Assembly (NCBI GenBank): GCA_002030015.1
Contig: LQBH01000024.1
Location: 1-64,000 of the forward strand
DNA from: a delta proteobacterium MLS_D
GTDB lineage: Bacteria; Desulfobacterota; Syntrophia; Syntrophales; UBA2210
Reading direction: 5' to 3'
Length of the DNA: 64,000 nucleotides
Shown piece after piece: positions 7,852 through 15,886 of the stretch (the stretch's first letter is position 1; each line of letters opens with the position of its first letter). The notes under the pieces were generated by a model, which worked only from the letters and a program-made list of their open reading frames with translations, ran no database searches and had not been told where the DNA came from. The position numbers and the translations under genes are program-made.

Positions 7852-8666
7852 TCAGATGGGAAGACCCAGATACGCGAACAGGCCGGTCATTTTCAGGCCC
7901 ATGTAAAACATAACGATAATGAAGATATATTTGAGCTGCTTCGCCGGCAGGAGGTGGGCCGTCTTCGCTCCCACCACGGCCATGGGGATACTGCACCCGG
8001 CCAGCAGGATCCACTGGAACCAGTTCAGGTATCCCGTTGAGTAGGCTGGAAGGCCTGCGACACCCAGACCGTTGATCAGGTACGAAAGCGATCCCCCGGC
8101 GGCCGTAAAGATCATCAGGGCCGTTGATGTCCCCACCGCCTGGTGCATCTTGAACCGCACGGGATCATCAAAACGCCGCCGCCGATACCGATGATGCCGG
8201 AGACAATCCCCAGGGGAATGCCCCAGAGGATAAACGAGGTAAGGCTGTCCGACGGTTCCTCCGTAATCTGAGAGGGCTTCGCGGTGAGCATCCGGAGGGC
8301 GCCGAGGATGACGGCGATACCGAAGGCCATGGTCAGCACCCTGCCGGGCAGATGGGAGGCGATAAAAGCGCCGGAAAAGGCGCCCAGGGCTCCGGCGATA
8401 CCGAAGGTGATACCCGCCTTCCACAGCACCGCCCCTTTCCTGTGATGGGTCATGGCGCCGCTGAAGGCCGTGGGAAGCACCACCAGCAGGTTGGTGCCGA
8501 AGGCGATTCGTATGGCTATGGTCGGGTCAACCCCGACGGATGTCAGTGCCCAGTATTGCACGGGGACCATGATAAAACAGCCGCCCACGCCGAGAAGTCC
8601 CGAGGCGAAACCGACGGCGATACCCGTAATCAATAACACCGTAATTTGTGCCGCCTGCATTTCCAT
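7852..8666 (-). pseudogene. TSUP (TauE/SafE) family permease disrupted by a frameshift
   Basis: Two overlapping minus frames each encode half of one TSUP-family membrane permease. The first (from ATG 8666 after GGAGGGAGCGGACA) runs through GFASGLLGVGGCFIMVP to GIIGIGGGVLMIP and then goes out of frame (CGSRCTRRW). The second frame resumes with RFKMHQAVGTSTALMIF and continues to the stop at 7852. By comparison with the family as I remember it, about five residues plus one base are missing after GGGVLMIP, which fits a deletion near 8160-8170 of about 16 bases. Either the gene is dead or the assembly has an error. Intact, it would be an anion or sulfur-compound exporter of about 275 residues with eight spans. 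Confidence 0.8.
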
Positions 8667-8788
8667 TGTCCGCTCCCTCCTCCCGACAAAATGTTCTTTG
8701 GTTCATACGCCGCACCGCCGCACACGGCGGGGCATCACCCATACCGCGCGCAGAGGGCGCTCCGCACGATTGCGCCCGTGCGTGTCCG

Positions 8789-9022
8789 TCAGGATTTCAG
8801 CCACCCTTTCACTTCGTCCCTGCCGGGGACCTTGCCGACGCTCTTCACCTCGCCGTCGATCACCACGGCGGGCGTTCCAAAGACTCCATACCCGGCGATT
8901 TTCATTGAGTCGGTTATCTTCTCGATCTCCGCATCAACGCCGGTCTCCGCCACTGCCTCTCTTACTATCTTTTCCGTTTGACCGCATTTAGGACACCCCG
9001 CCCCAAGTATCTTGATCTCCAT
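8789..9022 (-). CDS. small thioredoxin-like protein (TM0996/MTH895 family)
   Basis: A 77-residue protein, MEIKILGAGCPKCGQTEK..., with a CPKC redox motif, a GTPAVVIDGEVKSVG cis-proline segment and a C-terminal helix, matching minimal glutaredoxin-like thioredoxins. The ATG at 9022 follows AAAGGAGACAAATA. The ORF-track start six codons upstream overlaps this ribosome site and is rejected. It starts 27 bases after the permease stop in the same operon. In similar clusters this protein accompanies DUF318 permeases; it may pass electrons or metalloids between partners, which is inferred. Confidence 0.88.
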   Translation of the reverse strand: MEIKILGAGCPKCGQTEKIVREAVAETGVDAEIEKITDSMKIAGYGVFGTPAVVIDGEVKSVGKVPGRDEVKGWLKS

Positions 9023-9049
9023 TATTTGTCTCCTTTCCACAAAAAATAC

Positions 9050-10222
9050 TCATCCCGCGAAGCTTCCGTATATGAGCCCCGCGATGGTCGACATCACAAT
9101 AATAATGCCGCAGAAAACGGCCGTTTTTTTCACTCCCATGACGCTCCCGATCACCAGCATGTTCGGCAGCGACAGGGCCGGTCCCGCCAGGAGCAGGGCC
9201 AGCGCGGGCCCTTTCCCCATCCCGGCGCCCAGGAGCCCCTGGAGGATCGGGATCTCCGTCAGGGTCGCGAAATACATGAGCGCCCCCGCCACCGAGGCGA
9301 AGAGGTTCGCCCACAGCGAGTTTCCGCCGAGGAGCGCCTGCACATACTGCTCCGGGATCAGGGCCGGATGCCCCGGCCTCCCCAGGAGGAACCCGGCGAC
9401 CAGAACGCCCCCGATCAGGAGGGGAACTATCTGCTTCATGAACCCCCAGGTCGAATCCACCCAGGCGAGGCGCTCGTCCTTTCGAAACCAGTCCGTGACC
9501 ATCCAGGCCAGGACGGCCAGGAGGACCAAGGTCATGTACCATTTGTACGCGAAGATCGCCGCCCACAGCCCCGTCGAGCCCGCAGCGGGGCGCGCGAAGG
9601 AGGCGAAGACCAGGATCAGGACCATCGTCAAAAGGTACAGGGTATCCTGCAGGAGCGTGCGCCCCCCACCGTCGCTCTCCGGGACGTAGATCCGACCCGT
9701 GGCCCGTTCGGCGTCGTCCTTCCGAAAGATCAGCGCCATCAGGAGACCCGTGATAATGGCGAAAATGATCGCGCCGATCGCGCGGGCCAATCCCATCTGC
9801 CATCCCAGGACCTTCGCCGTGAGGGTGATGGCCAGGACGTTGATCGCCGGCCCCGAATAGAGAAAGGCCGTGGCAGGGCCGATCCCGGCGCCGCGGGTGT
9901 AAATGCCCGCGAAGAGCGGCAGGACCGTGCACGAACAGACAGCCAGGATCGAGCCGGAAACCGAGGCCACCGAATAGGAAAGAATCTTGCCGGCCTGGGC
10001 GCCGAAATACTTCAGTACCGACGCCTGCGAGACAAAGACCGCGATCGCCCCCGCGATGAAAAAGGCGGGAATGAGACAGGTCAGGACGTGTTCGCGGGCG
10101 TACTCCCGGAGCATCATGAATGCCTCCAGTCCCGACTGCCGGATCAGCGCGTGGTCCCAGGGAATGTAATAGGCCGCCAGAAAGACGGCGGCGATTATAA
10201 TAAGCTTGGTTCGTTCCCTCAT
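9050..10222 (-). CDS. DUF318/UPF0718 permease, ArsP-like
   Basis: A 390-residue membrane protein with about eight to ten hydrophobic spans. It contains the signature VCSCTVLPLFAGIYTRGAGIGPATAFLYSGPAIN and, in the second half, ALMYFATLTEIPILQGLLGAGMGKGPALALLLAGPA, typical of the UPF0718 permeases that include the organoarsenical exporter ArsP. The arsR and arsC neighbours support metalloid export from the cytoplasm. Third-position GC is very high here (some lines exceed 70 percent GC), above its neighbours, suggesting separate origin. A palindrome resembling the arsR operator lies 32 bases before its start. The substrate is not settled by sequence. Confidence 0.85.
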   Translation of the reverse strand: MRERTKLIIIAAVFLAAYYIPWDHALIRQSGLEAFMMLREYAREHVLTCLIPAFFIAGAIAVFVSQASVLKYFGAQAGKILSYSVASVSGSILAVCSCTVLPLFAGIYTRGAGIGPATAFLYSGPAINVLAITLTAKVLGWQMGLARAIGAIIFAIITGLLMALIFRKDDAERATGRIYVPESDGGGRTLLQDTLYLLTMVLILVFASFARPAAGSTGLWAAIFAYKWYMTLVLLAVLAWMVTDWFRKDERLAWVDSTWGFMKQIVPLLIGGVLVAGFLLGRPGHPALIPEQYVQALLGGNSLWANLFASVAGALMYFATLTEIPILQGLLGAGMGKGPALALLLAGPALSLPNMLVIGSVMGVKKTAVFCGIIIVMSTIAGLIYGSFAG

Positions 10223-10253
10223 TGCTACAGGCTCGTGCCGTTCATTAATTTAT

Positions 10254-10265
10254 ATATCGCGATAT
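10254..10265. promoter_or_regulatory. palindrome, candidate second ArsR site
   Basis: ATATCGCGATAT is a perfect 12-base palindrome in the 67-base gap between arsR and the permease. It shares ATATCGC with the repeats before arsR. Confidence 0.45.
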
Positions 10266-10289
10266 GTCGATACACAAGGATAAAAAATT

Positions 10290-10634
10290 TTACCGGCAGC
10301 AAATCTCCTCTCTGCGGATACGGGGGAGTCTGATCTCCAGTTCGGTCATCGCGGGATCGTCCTCCAGCCAGTGCTTCAGATTACCGATCAGAGAAGCCGC
10401 GTAAGGACTCGCCCCGCCGTCTGCGAGGACGTAATTGACCCACAATCCTTCTTTGAAGGAAGTAATCAGACCGGCATCCTCAAGGATTTTCAAGTGCTTG
10501 CTGGCGGTTGACTGGGCCACGCCGAGGGCCGCCGTTATCTCGCAGACGCACATGACCCGTTTCTGCAGCATCTTCACAATCCTGACCCGATTCGAATCGG
10601 AAAGCGCCTTCATGACCCTGATAAATTCTTTCAT
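10290..10634 (-). CDS. arsR: ArsR-family metalloregulatory repressor
   Basis: A 114-residue winged-helix repressor. The alpha3 region RVMCVCEITAALG carries the CVC metalloid-binding cysteines known from ArsR proteins. The recognition helix is GVAQSTASKHLKILEDAGLI, and the C terminus adds a CC pair that could also bind arsenic. It would repress the downstream minus-strand cluster until arsenite releases it from DNA. GGAGGTATT precedes the ATG at 10634. Two overlapping palindromes cover the promoter and ribosome-site region just upstream, as expected for autoregulation. Confidence 0.92.
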   Translation of the reverse strand: MKEFIRVMKALSDSNRVRIVKMLQKRVMCVCEITAALGVAQSTASKHLKILEDAGLITSFKEGLWVNYVLADGGASPYAASLIGNLKHWLEDDPAMTELEIRLPRIRREEICCR

Positions 10635-10641
10635 AATACCT

Positions 10642-10665
10642 CCATATCGCTATATGGTAATATAG
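10642..10665. promoter_or_regulatory. two overlapping inverted repeats, candidate ArsR operator
   Basis: CCATAT-CGCT-ATATGG (10642-10657) and CTATAT-GGTA-ATATAG (10650-10665) are both perfect inverted repeats sharing eight bases. They begin within two bases of the arsR ribosome site, the place where an autoregulatory operator would sit. Confidence 0.55.
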
Positions 10666-11212
10666 CCGCTCTGCGTGCCCTGTCAAGAAATTTTTATTTC
10701 CTTATGCGCACGAAACGATTTCACTATACTTTTCAACAGGATCACACCCCTGATGCCGCCGTCCCGGCGAGAATGTCGGGGTTGTTTGACTGAACGGGCG
10801 TTCATAACAGAAAATCACGTCGAACAGCGTTCTTCATGTAACGCGGGCTCCCGTATCGACGCTGAATCCGACTCGGCGAAAACCGATCGCATGCTGCGCA
10901 CATCCGCATCCAGGGGGCATGGCTTCATCTGATCCCACCCATAGAAAGGGGATATGTTCCAGGGCGAGCACAACTGAAATTACGCAGTCAACGTTCACTC
11001 CCTGTCGTCATTCCGACGACAGCCGGCCGGGGTGCCTAACCGGCTTATCCGACCTGGGCTTACACTTCTGAATGCCGGATCATGTCCTGCATGATACTGG
11101 CGGCAGTATATCGGGCCCTTGAAAAAATGAGCCGATTGTGAGGTTTACTCATACGGAGCGGCGTAGCCGGCCCCCGTGACCCCGCACGTGAGGCAGGGGA
11201 TCCCCTGTCGAT
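10666..11212. other. intergenic stretch with two adjacent hairpins, no gene seen
   Basis: No convincing ORF. CTGTCGTC-attcc-GACGACAG (11002-11022) is a perfect 8-base stem. It is immediately followed by AGCCGG...CCGGCT (11021-11045). Neither has a T-run, so they are not simple terminators. They lie downstream of pagL and upstream of arsR. Confidence 0.4.
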
Positions 11213-11761
11213 CTAAAAGGCAATTGAACCAAGAAGATAGAGGGAATCCATTCCGTCGTTTTCCTTATAAATACCTGCGTTGGATATGTGCCGGCAACGG
11301 ACGCCCAGCGAACAATTTCTGCCTCCGAGGGAAAATCCGTATCCCGCGCCCGCCATGGGACTGAAGATGAAGGAACCGCCCAAGTCTCGGTGGTCGATCG
11401 CCTGGCGGCTGACGTAGTTGGCGCCCACGCCTCCCTCGATGTAGGGACCGAGCCTTCCGCCGGCAAAAACAAACAGTCGCGCCATGGCGCCGATCCCCGC
11501 CACAACGGTTTCTTTCCCGTCGTGATGAATTACCTCCAGGTCCCCTTCGAGGCGTAGTTGCAGGTTCTTCGCCGCAGCGGGAAGCATGCACAGGGCGGGA
11601 ATTACAAGCACCTGTTTTGTTGCGGGGCTGGGATTAATAGAAGAACCGCAACCGACGGCCATCTCGCCGAACCAGCCCCCCGCAACCGACGGTCCATAAA
11701 AACAGAATACGGCGACAAGCACCGCCACAAGACAGATACAACAGAAACGAGCATGCTTCAC
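11213..11761 (-). CDS. pagL: lipid A 3-O-deacylase, PagL family (acyloxyacyl hydrolase)
   Basis: An outer-membrane beta-barrel that removes the 3-O acyl chain of lipid A. The GTG at 11761 is chosen because AAGGAGGG lies 8 bases before it; the ORF track's start far upstream has no support. The 182-residue precursor has a signal peptide (MKHARFCCICLVAVLVAVFCFYG...). It has alternating barrel strands such as RLGPYIEGGVGANYV and, near the C terminus, the active-site HISN motif followed by NDGMDSLYLLG, which ends in an aromatic residue like outer-membrane proteins. It implies a lipopolysaccharide-bearing cell. It stands alone, divergent from the symporter. Confidence 0.82.
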   Translation of the reverse strand: MKHARFCCICLVAVLVAVFCFYGPSVAGGWFGEMAVGCGSSINPSPATKQVLVIPALCMLPAAAKNLQLRLEGDLEVIHHDGKETVVAGIGAMARLFVFAGGRLGPYIEGGVGANYVSRQAIDHRDLGGSFIFSPMAGAGYGFSLGGRNCSLGVRCRHISNAGIYKENDGMDSLYLLGSIAF

Positions 11762-11965
11762 AAGAACCCTCCTTCTCCGCTGGAGTGCCGGCTGCAAAAC
11801 CCCGGCCCGCCATGATATAAGTGAAAGAGACGATTTTTTCAAGGTTCTGATCCATGTACGGCGGGCACAATACGCCTTTTCTCTCCCAATTATGTCCTGT
11901 TTGCTGTATAATCGCCGCCGTTTTTGAATTATCGTACCGAAAAACCGAGAAAGGAGGTTTCCCGC

Positions 11966-13327
11966 ATGGGTAACACTATGAACAACAGGGAGAGCTGGGC
12001 GAGCCGGGTCGGTTTTGTTCTCGCCGCCGCCGGGTCGGCCGTCGGTCTCGGAAATATCTGGCGATTCCCTTACATGGCCGGTGAACACGGCGGCGCCGCT
12101 TTTATTATAATTTATCTTATCGCCATCGTCCTGATCGGCTATCCCCTCATGATAAATGAAATGATACTGGGGCGCGTCTCACATCGTGACCCCGTGGGGG
12201 CTTTCAAGAGTCTCGCTCCCGGCAGTCCCTGGTGGCTGGTGGGCGCCCTGGGTGTTTTCACCGGTTTTATTATTCTTTCATATTACGCCGTCGTGGCCGG
12301 CTGGTCCGTCGCGTATATATACAAGGTCATCATCGCCGTACGAACGCCGGGGATCGATCACGCGGATGCCTTCGTGAGCCATATCACCAGCCTCTGGGAA
12401 CCTATCGGCTGGCAGGCCTTTTTCATGATTCTCACCATCGGCATCATCGCGGCCGGCGTTGTAAAAGGCATCCAGCGGTGGGTCACCATCTTGATGCCCG
12501 TTCTGTTTGTCATTCTCATACTCCTCATACTGCGCGCCGTCACGCTTCCCGGCGCGGGTGAAGGAATCGCCTATTACCTGAAGCCCGATTTCAGCCAGGT
12601 AACGGGACGCACACTGCTCGGCGCTCTGTCCCAGGCGTTTTTCTCGTTGAGCCTGGGTATGGGAGTGTTCATAACCTACGGCAGTTATCTCAGTGACAAG
12701 GACGAATTTACGGGCAACGCGGCATCCGTTATAGGACTCGACACGGGGGTCGCCCTGCTGGCGGGTTTGGCCATATTCCCCGCTCTCTTCGCGCTGGGAT
12801 TCGAACCCGGCGCCGGTCCCGGTCTCGTGTTCATAACGCTGCCCGCGGTGTTCGCCCAGATGCCCCTGGGAACGCTATTCGGCGTTCTTTTTTTCCTGCT
12901 TCTGACAATCGCGGCGCTCACATCGGCCATCTCGCTGCTGGAAGTAGTAACGGCCTGGCTGATGGACGAAAAAGGCTGGCAGCGAAAAAAAGCGGCCCTG
13001 TGGATGGGTATAATCATCTTTGTCGTCGGTCTTCCGGCCACCCTCGGGTACAGCGCCTTGAGCGGTTTCTCCTTTCCGGGGCTGGGAACGGACGTCCTCG
13101 ACACGTATGACTGGTTCGCCAACAGCATTTTCCTGCCCCTGGGCGGGTTGCTGGCGGCCATATTCACGGGCTACGTCTGGGGAACCAGGAAGGCCAGGGA
13201 TGAAGCCGCGAAAAACCGCAACTGGCTATCGCTCGGCGCCTGGTGGAGTTTCATGGTGCGTTACCTGGCGCCCGTGCTGATTGCGGCCATTATGATAATG
13301 GGCCTTTATGATTCATTCGTTAAGTAG
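11966..13327 (+). CDS. sodium-dependent transporter, NSS (SNF) family
   Basis: A 453-residue inner-membrane symporter of the LeuT fold with about 11-12 spans. Bacterial members import amino acids or related solutes with sodium. The first span carries the family signature GSAVGLGNIWRFPYMAGEHGG, which holds substrate and sodium in the unwound helix. A later segment, AFFSLSLGMGVFITYGSYL, matches span 6. AAAGGAGGTTTCCCGC precedes the ATG at 11966, so the track's upstream start is not used. The substrate cannot be told from the sequence. A TATAAT at 11907-11912 may be its -10 box. Confidence 0.92.
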   Translation: MGNTMNNRESWASRVGFVLAAAGSAVGLGNIWRFPYMAGEHGGAAFIIIYLIAIVLIGYPLMINEMILGRVSHRDPVGAFKSLAPGSPWWLVGALGVFTGFIILSYYAVVAGWSVAYIYKVIIAVRTPGIDHADAFVSHITSLWEPIGWQAFFMILTIGIIAAGVVKGIQRWVTILMPVLFVILILLILRAVTLPGAGEGIAYYLKPDFSQVTGRTLLGALSQAFFSLSLGMGVFITYGSYLSDKDEFTGNAASVIGLDTGVALLAGLAIFPALFALGFEPGAGPGLVFITLPAVFAQMPLGTLFGVLFFLLLTIAALTSAISLLEVVTAWLMDEKGWQRKKAALWMGIIIFVVGLPATLGYSALSGFSFPGLGTDVLDTYDWFANSIFLPLGGLLAAIFTGYVWGTRKARDEAAKNRNWLSLGAWWSFMVRYLAPVLIAAIMIMGLYDSFVK

Positions 13328-13438
13328 GCAACGGTGCCGCTTCACGACCGCCCCGTTCGCGTGTTTCGATTCCGGAGCGGCGGGACGCGACGCGTCGCCG
13401 CTCCTCCGCTCCGGATACTTTTATTTCATGAGGTATTT

Positions 13439-13795
13439 ATGACACACCTCCGGACCACCCTTTTTCTGTTTGTTTCGATGGTTATAATATCCTGCACGCC
13501 CGCATCGGCAGCGGATTCAGAACTGCTCGGCGACATTATAAAGGAATACGAATGTTCCGTCCCCGTGGAAAACCGGGGTGACGCCGCCCGGTGTTTCAAC
13601 AGGTATTTCGAGAAAAAAATGGCGCTTCTCGAAAAACAGCGCGGGACAATGCCCAACCGCATAAGAGAAATGATGCAGCCGGTTTCGGAAGACGAGATTG
13701 TAACCGAGGACAGGCGTTATCGCATCAAGAGAAGAGACGGCGGCGGGTCGCCCTATTTCATGAAAGACGGTGTTATCTATCTGGATTTCAATTGA
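13439..13795 (+). CDS. small exported protein, possible lipoprotein
   Basis: A 118-residue precursor with an N-terminal signal sequence, MTHLRTTLFLFVSMVIISCTPASA. IISC fits a lipobox, so lipid attachment at that cysteine is possible; cleavage after ASA by signal peptidase I is the alternative. The mature part is highly charged (ENRGDAARCFNRYFEKKMALLEKQRG) with two cysteines and no domain I recognise. The ATG at 13439 follows ATGAGGT. It lies downstream of the symporter and converges on the FkbM gene. Confidence 0.65.
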   Translation: MTHLRTTLFLFVSMVIISCTPASAADSELLGDIIKEYECSVPVENRGDAARCFNRYFEKKMALLEKQRGTMPNRIREMMQPVSEDEIVTEDRRYRIKRRDGGGSPYFMKDGVIYLDFN

Positions 13796-13888
13796 GAATG
13801 GCCGGGTGCCGGCCTGTTGCGTTCCGCGATGGGCGTACTGATATCGAACGATTTAATATTTGTTTTTGACGATTGAGGAGTGCCTTTC

Positions 13889-14620
13889 TCATGACCTTTT
13901 TCTGAAGATAAAATTGTTGCAGTAATCCTTCCTGTCCCAGAAACGCTCACCGATCTCCCTCTGGTGCACGGAGGGATCGAATTCCGCCAGCGGCCGGAGC
14001 CTCCTGCCGCATACGAAATCGCCTTCGTATCCCAAGTCGAGAAGGATGCGAAACACGTCGAACACATCGCCCGATTCGAGGTGCCGATTCTCGCATTCAA
14101 ATACCAGCAGGGGCGACCGTTCTTTCAATATCCGCCGGGCGCCTTCAAAAACACGGGGTTCCGCTCCCTCCACATCGATTTTCAGGACAGTCACCCGACA
14201 CCCGGGATCAAAATAATCGTCCAGCGCCACCACGGGAACCGTTGTTGCACGGCAGTTTTCCCGCTCCGACAGGCGGGCGTTTAACGACGCCCCCGGCGAG
14301 TTACCCGACGAACCAGGCACATACAGCGTTCGGGTTCCCGACACGGCATCGACGGCCTTCGCCTCCACGGTTATGTTTGAAAGTGACAGTTTTCGACAGA
14401 CCCGCCGCAGGTAATCGGCAAGCTCTTCCTGGGGTTCGAAAGCCGCAACGCGGCCCCGGTCTCCCACCCATCGCGACATCCACCAGACAAAGGCGCCTTT
14501 GTTCGCGCCGATATCGCATACCGTGTCGCCCGGGCGGACATAGTCCCTGATCGCCGAAAGTTCCGCCTTTTCATCCCGGTATCTCGCCCTGAAGGCGCGC
14601 CACAGGAATCGTGCTTCCAT
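13889..14620 (-). CDS. FkbM-family SAM-dependent methyltransferase
   Basis: A 243-residue protein with the class I methyltransferase core: motif I DTVCDIGANKGAFVWWMSRWVG, the acidic FEPQEELADYLRR strand end, and the FkbM signature VTVLKIDVEGAEPRVFEGARRIL followed by LLVFECENRH. FkbM enzymes mostly O-methylate sugars or polyketides; the acceptor here is unknown. The acetyltransferase gene lies 23 bases upstream on the same strand, so they may be one transcript. Confidence 0.88.
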   Translation of the reverse strand: MEARFLWRAFRARYRDEKAELSAIRDYVRPGDTVCDIGANKGAFVWWMSRWVGDRGRVAAFEPQEELADYLRRVCRKLSLSNITVEAKAVDAVSGTRTLYVPGSSGNSPGASLNARLSERENCRATTVPVVALDDYFDPGCRVTVLKIDVEGAEPRVFEGARRILKERSPLLVFECENRHLESGDVFDVFRILLDLGYEGDFVCGRRLRPLAEFDPSVHQREIGERFWDRKDYCNNFIFRKRS

Positions 14621-14643
14621 TCAATCCCTCCCCACTCCACCGG

Positions 14644-15147
14644 TCAGAAAAGCTCTTTCACCAGGAACCGCGTGCCGCCGGTCCCGCCATTGTACCGGGG
14701 TTTCCCGAATCCGGCGGCTTCATACACCCTTCTCGCATGGGTGTTATATTCCAGGACTTCGAGCGTGAGCTTGCAGCAGCCGATACGGCGGGACTTTTCT
14801 TCCACGGCTTCAAGAAGCCGCCGGGCGATACCTTCTCCGCGGTATTCAGGCAGCACCGCCAGGTCGTGTATGTTGACGAGCGGCCGTGCCGTGAACGTGG
14901 AAAACCCTTTGAAACACAGGGCGATTCCCACGGCCCTGGAATCCCTGAAGGCGATGAAGATCATCGTGGTGGGATGCTTACGCAACCCCGGAACGAGGGC
15001 CTCCCGTACATCCGGCGACAGTGGCTCCCCGTTGCCCATGGGATCCCTTGCGTAGGAATCGATGAGCTCGACTATTGCTTCCTGGTGTTCGCGAAGCGAA
15101 AGATCCGCCTCTACTATTACTGTCTGTACCATTCCTGTCTGTGCCAT
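14644..15147 (-). CDS. GNAT-family N-acetyltransferase
   Basis: A 167-residue protein with the acetyl-CoA-binding motif A, LAVLPEYRGEGIARRLLEAVEE (Q/R-x-x-G-x-G/A type), the beta4 strand VNIHDLAV before it, and EYNTHARRVYEAAGF after it. All are standard for GNAT enzymes. The acceptor is not predictable. GGGAGGATGA lies just before the ATG at 15147. A second in-frame ATG five codons on is possible. It is followed by the FkbM methyltransferase gene. Confidence 0.85.
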   Translation of the reverse strand: MAQTGMVQTVIVEADLSLREHQEAIVELIDSYARDPMGNGEPLSPDVREALVPGLRKHPTTMIFIAFRDSRAVGIALCFKGFSTFTARPLVNIHDLAVLPEYRGEGIARRLLEAVEEKSRRIGCCKLTLEVLEYNTHARRVYEAAGFGKPRYNGGTGGTRFLVKELF

Positions 15148-15437
15148 TCATCCTCCCGACGGACATGTTTGTCGAAGAACCCTGCGATATGCGTCCCCGG
15201 AACAAGACCGGCGATGCTAGCATATTATGCTCTCTTTCGCCACGTCGGCGGCAATCTGACCCGGCGCGGCCGAAAACCGGGACAGCCGGGTAACAGCGGT
15301 GTCGCAAGACTTTCGATTATCATTATCATGAACACTATTTTTTCTCTCTGAAAATAAAAAATAACGTCGCGTTCTCACCGGGCCGCGGCATTCAGCGACA
15401 ATTTACGGCGGACGATTATTAATTCTAATATTAGTCC

Positions 15438-15467
15438 TTGACTTCCCGATCAAAAGGGTGCTAGAAG
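15438..15467 (+). promoter_or_regulatory. promoter upstream of the cold-shock leader
   Basis: TTGACT (15438-15443) and TAGAAG (15462-15467) are spaced by 18 bases, ahead of the leader RNA and the second csp gene. Confidence 0.4.
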
Positions 15468-15473
15468 AGCGGC

Positions 15474-15541
15474 AACGTTGGATAAAGACATTTTGAAGCG
15501 TAGTAACGGCCGCCCTTTGATTGTCTGGCGGTCGTTTTTTT
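15474..15541 (+). ncRNA. candidate short RNA or attenuated leader of the csp gene
   Basis: From a promoter-like pair, a transcript of about 68 bases would end at a strong intrinsic terminator: AACGGCCGCC pairs with GGCGGTCGTT (15505-15536, one wobble pair) followed by TTTTT. The csp start codon is 57 bases further on. It may be a free small RNA or a transcriptional attenuator that read-through relieves in the cold. The start point is inferred from the promoter match. Confidence 0.45.
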
Positions 15542-15597
15542 ACTCTGTCATCGTTTTGATCCGGCTGTAGCAAAATTCATGAAAGGAGGAGCAAGCG

Positions 15598-15801
15598 ATG
15601 TCAGAAGGAACAGTAAAATGGTTCAATGAGAGCAAGGGCTTCGGATTTATCGAGCAAAGTAACGGCGGCGGCGATGTATTCGTACATTACAGCGCCATTC
15701 AGGCCGGTGGATTCAAGACCCTGACCGAAGGCCAGTCCGTAACGTTCGATGTTGTACAGGGTGCAAAAGGCCCGTCGGCCGAGAACGTTCAAATCGCCTA
15801 G
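15598..15801 (+). CDS. cold-shock protein, CspA family
   Basis: A 67-residue single cold-shock domain with RNP1 KGFGFIEQ and RNP2 VFVHYSAIQ, starting [14 protein letters not shown] and ending [10 protein letters not shown]. It is an RNA chaperone of the cytoplasm. AAAGGAGGAGCAAGCG precedes the ATG. It is the second csp gene in the window and is preceded by a leader with its own terminator. A strong terminator follows. Confidence 0.95.
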   Translation: MSEGTVKWFNESKGFGFIEQSNGGGDVFVHYSAIQAGGFKTLTEGQSVTFDVVQGAKGPSAENVQIA

Positions 15802-15822
15802 GTTTTACCTCGAGCATGCAGA

Positions 15823-15863
15823 GAGGCGCCCCGGCACGGAACACCGTGCCGGGGTGCCTCTTT
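15823..15863 (+). terminator. rho-independent terminator after csp
   Basis: GAGGCGCCCCGGCACGG pairs with CCGTGCCGGGGTGCCTC over 17 bases (one G-T pair) around a 4-base loop, then TTTCCATTTTTT. Confidence 0.85.
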
Positions 15864-15886
15864 CCATTTTTTCTTCAGGAGTTTTC

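Noticed and set aside
8115-8666. Possible selenoprotein or programmed frameshift in the TSUP gene
   Set aside because: The break is a change of frame with missing residues, not an in-frame TGA; no slippery sequence or stem typical of programmed shifting was seen.
8978-10333. 451-residue plus-strand ORF
   Set aside because: It is the antisense shadow of the GC-rich permease gene; the product is low-complexity and unlike any family.
4613-11212. Complete genomic island with att repeats at selC
   Set aside because: No integrase and no second copy of the tRNA 3' end (GATTCCCATGCACTTCC) found by reading; only composition and a transposase remnant support it.
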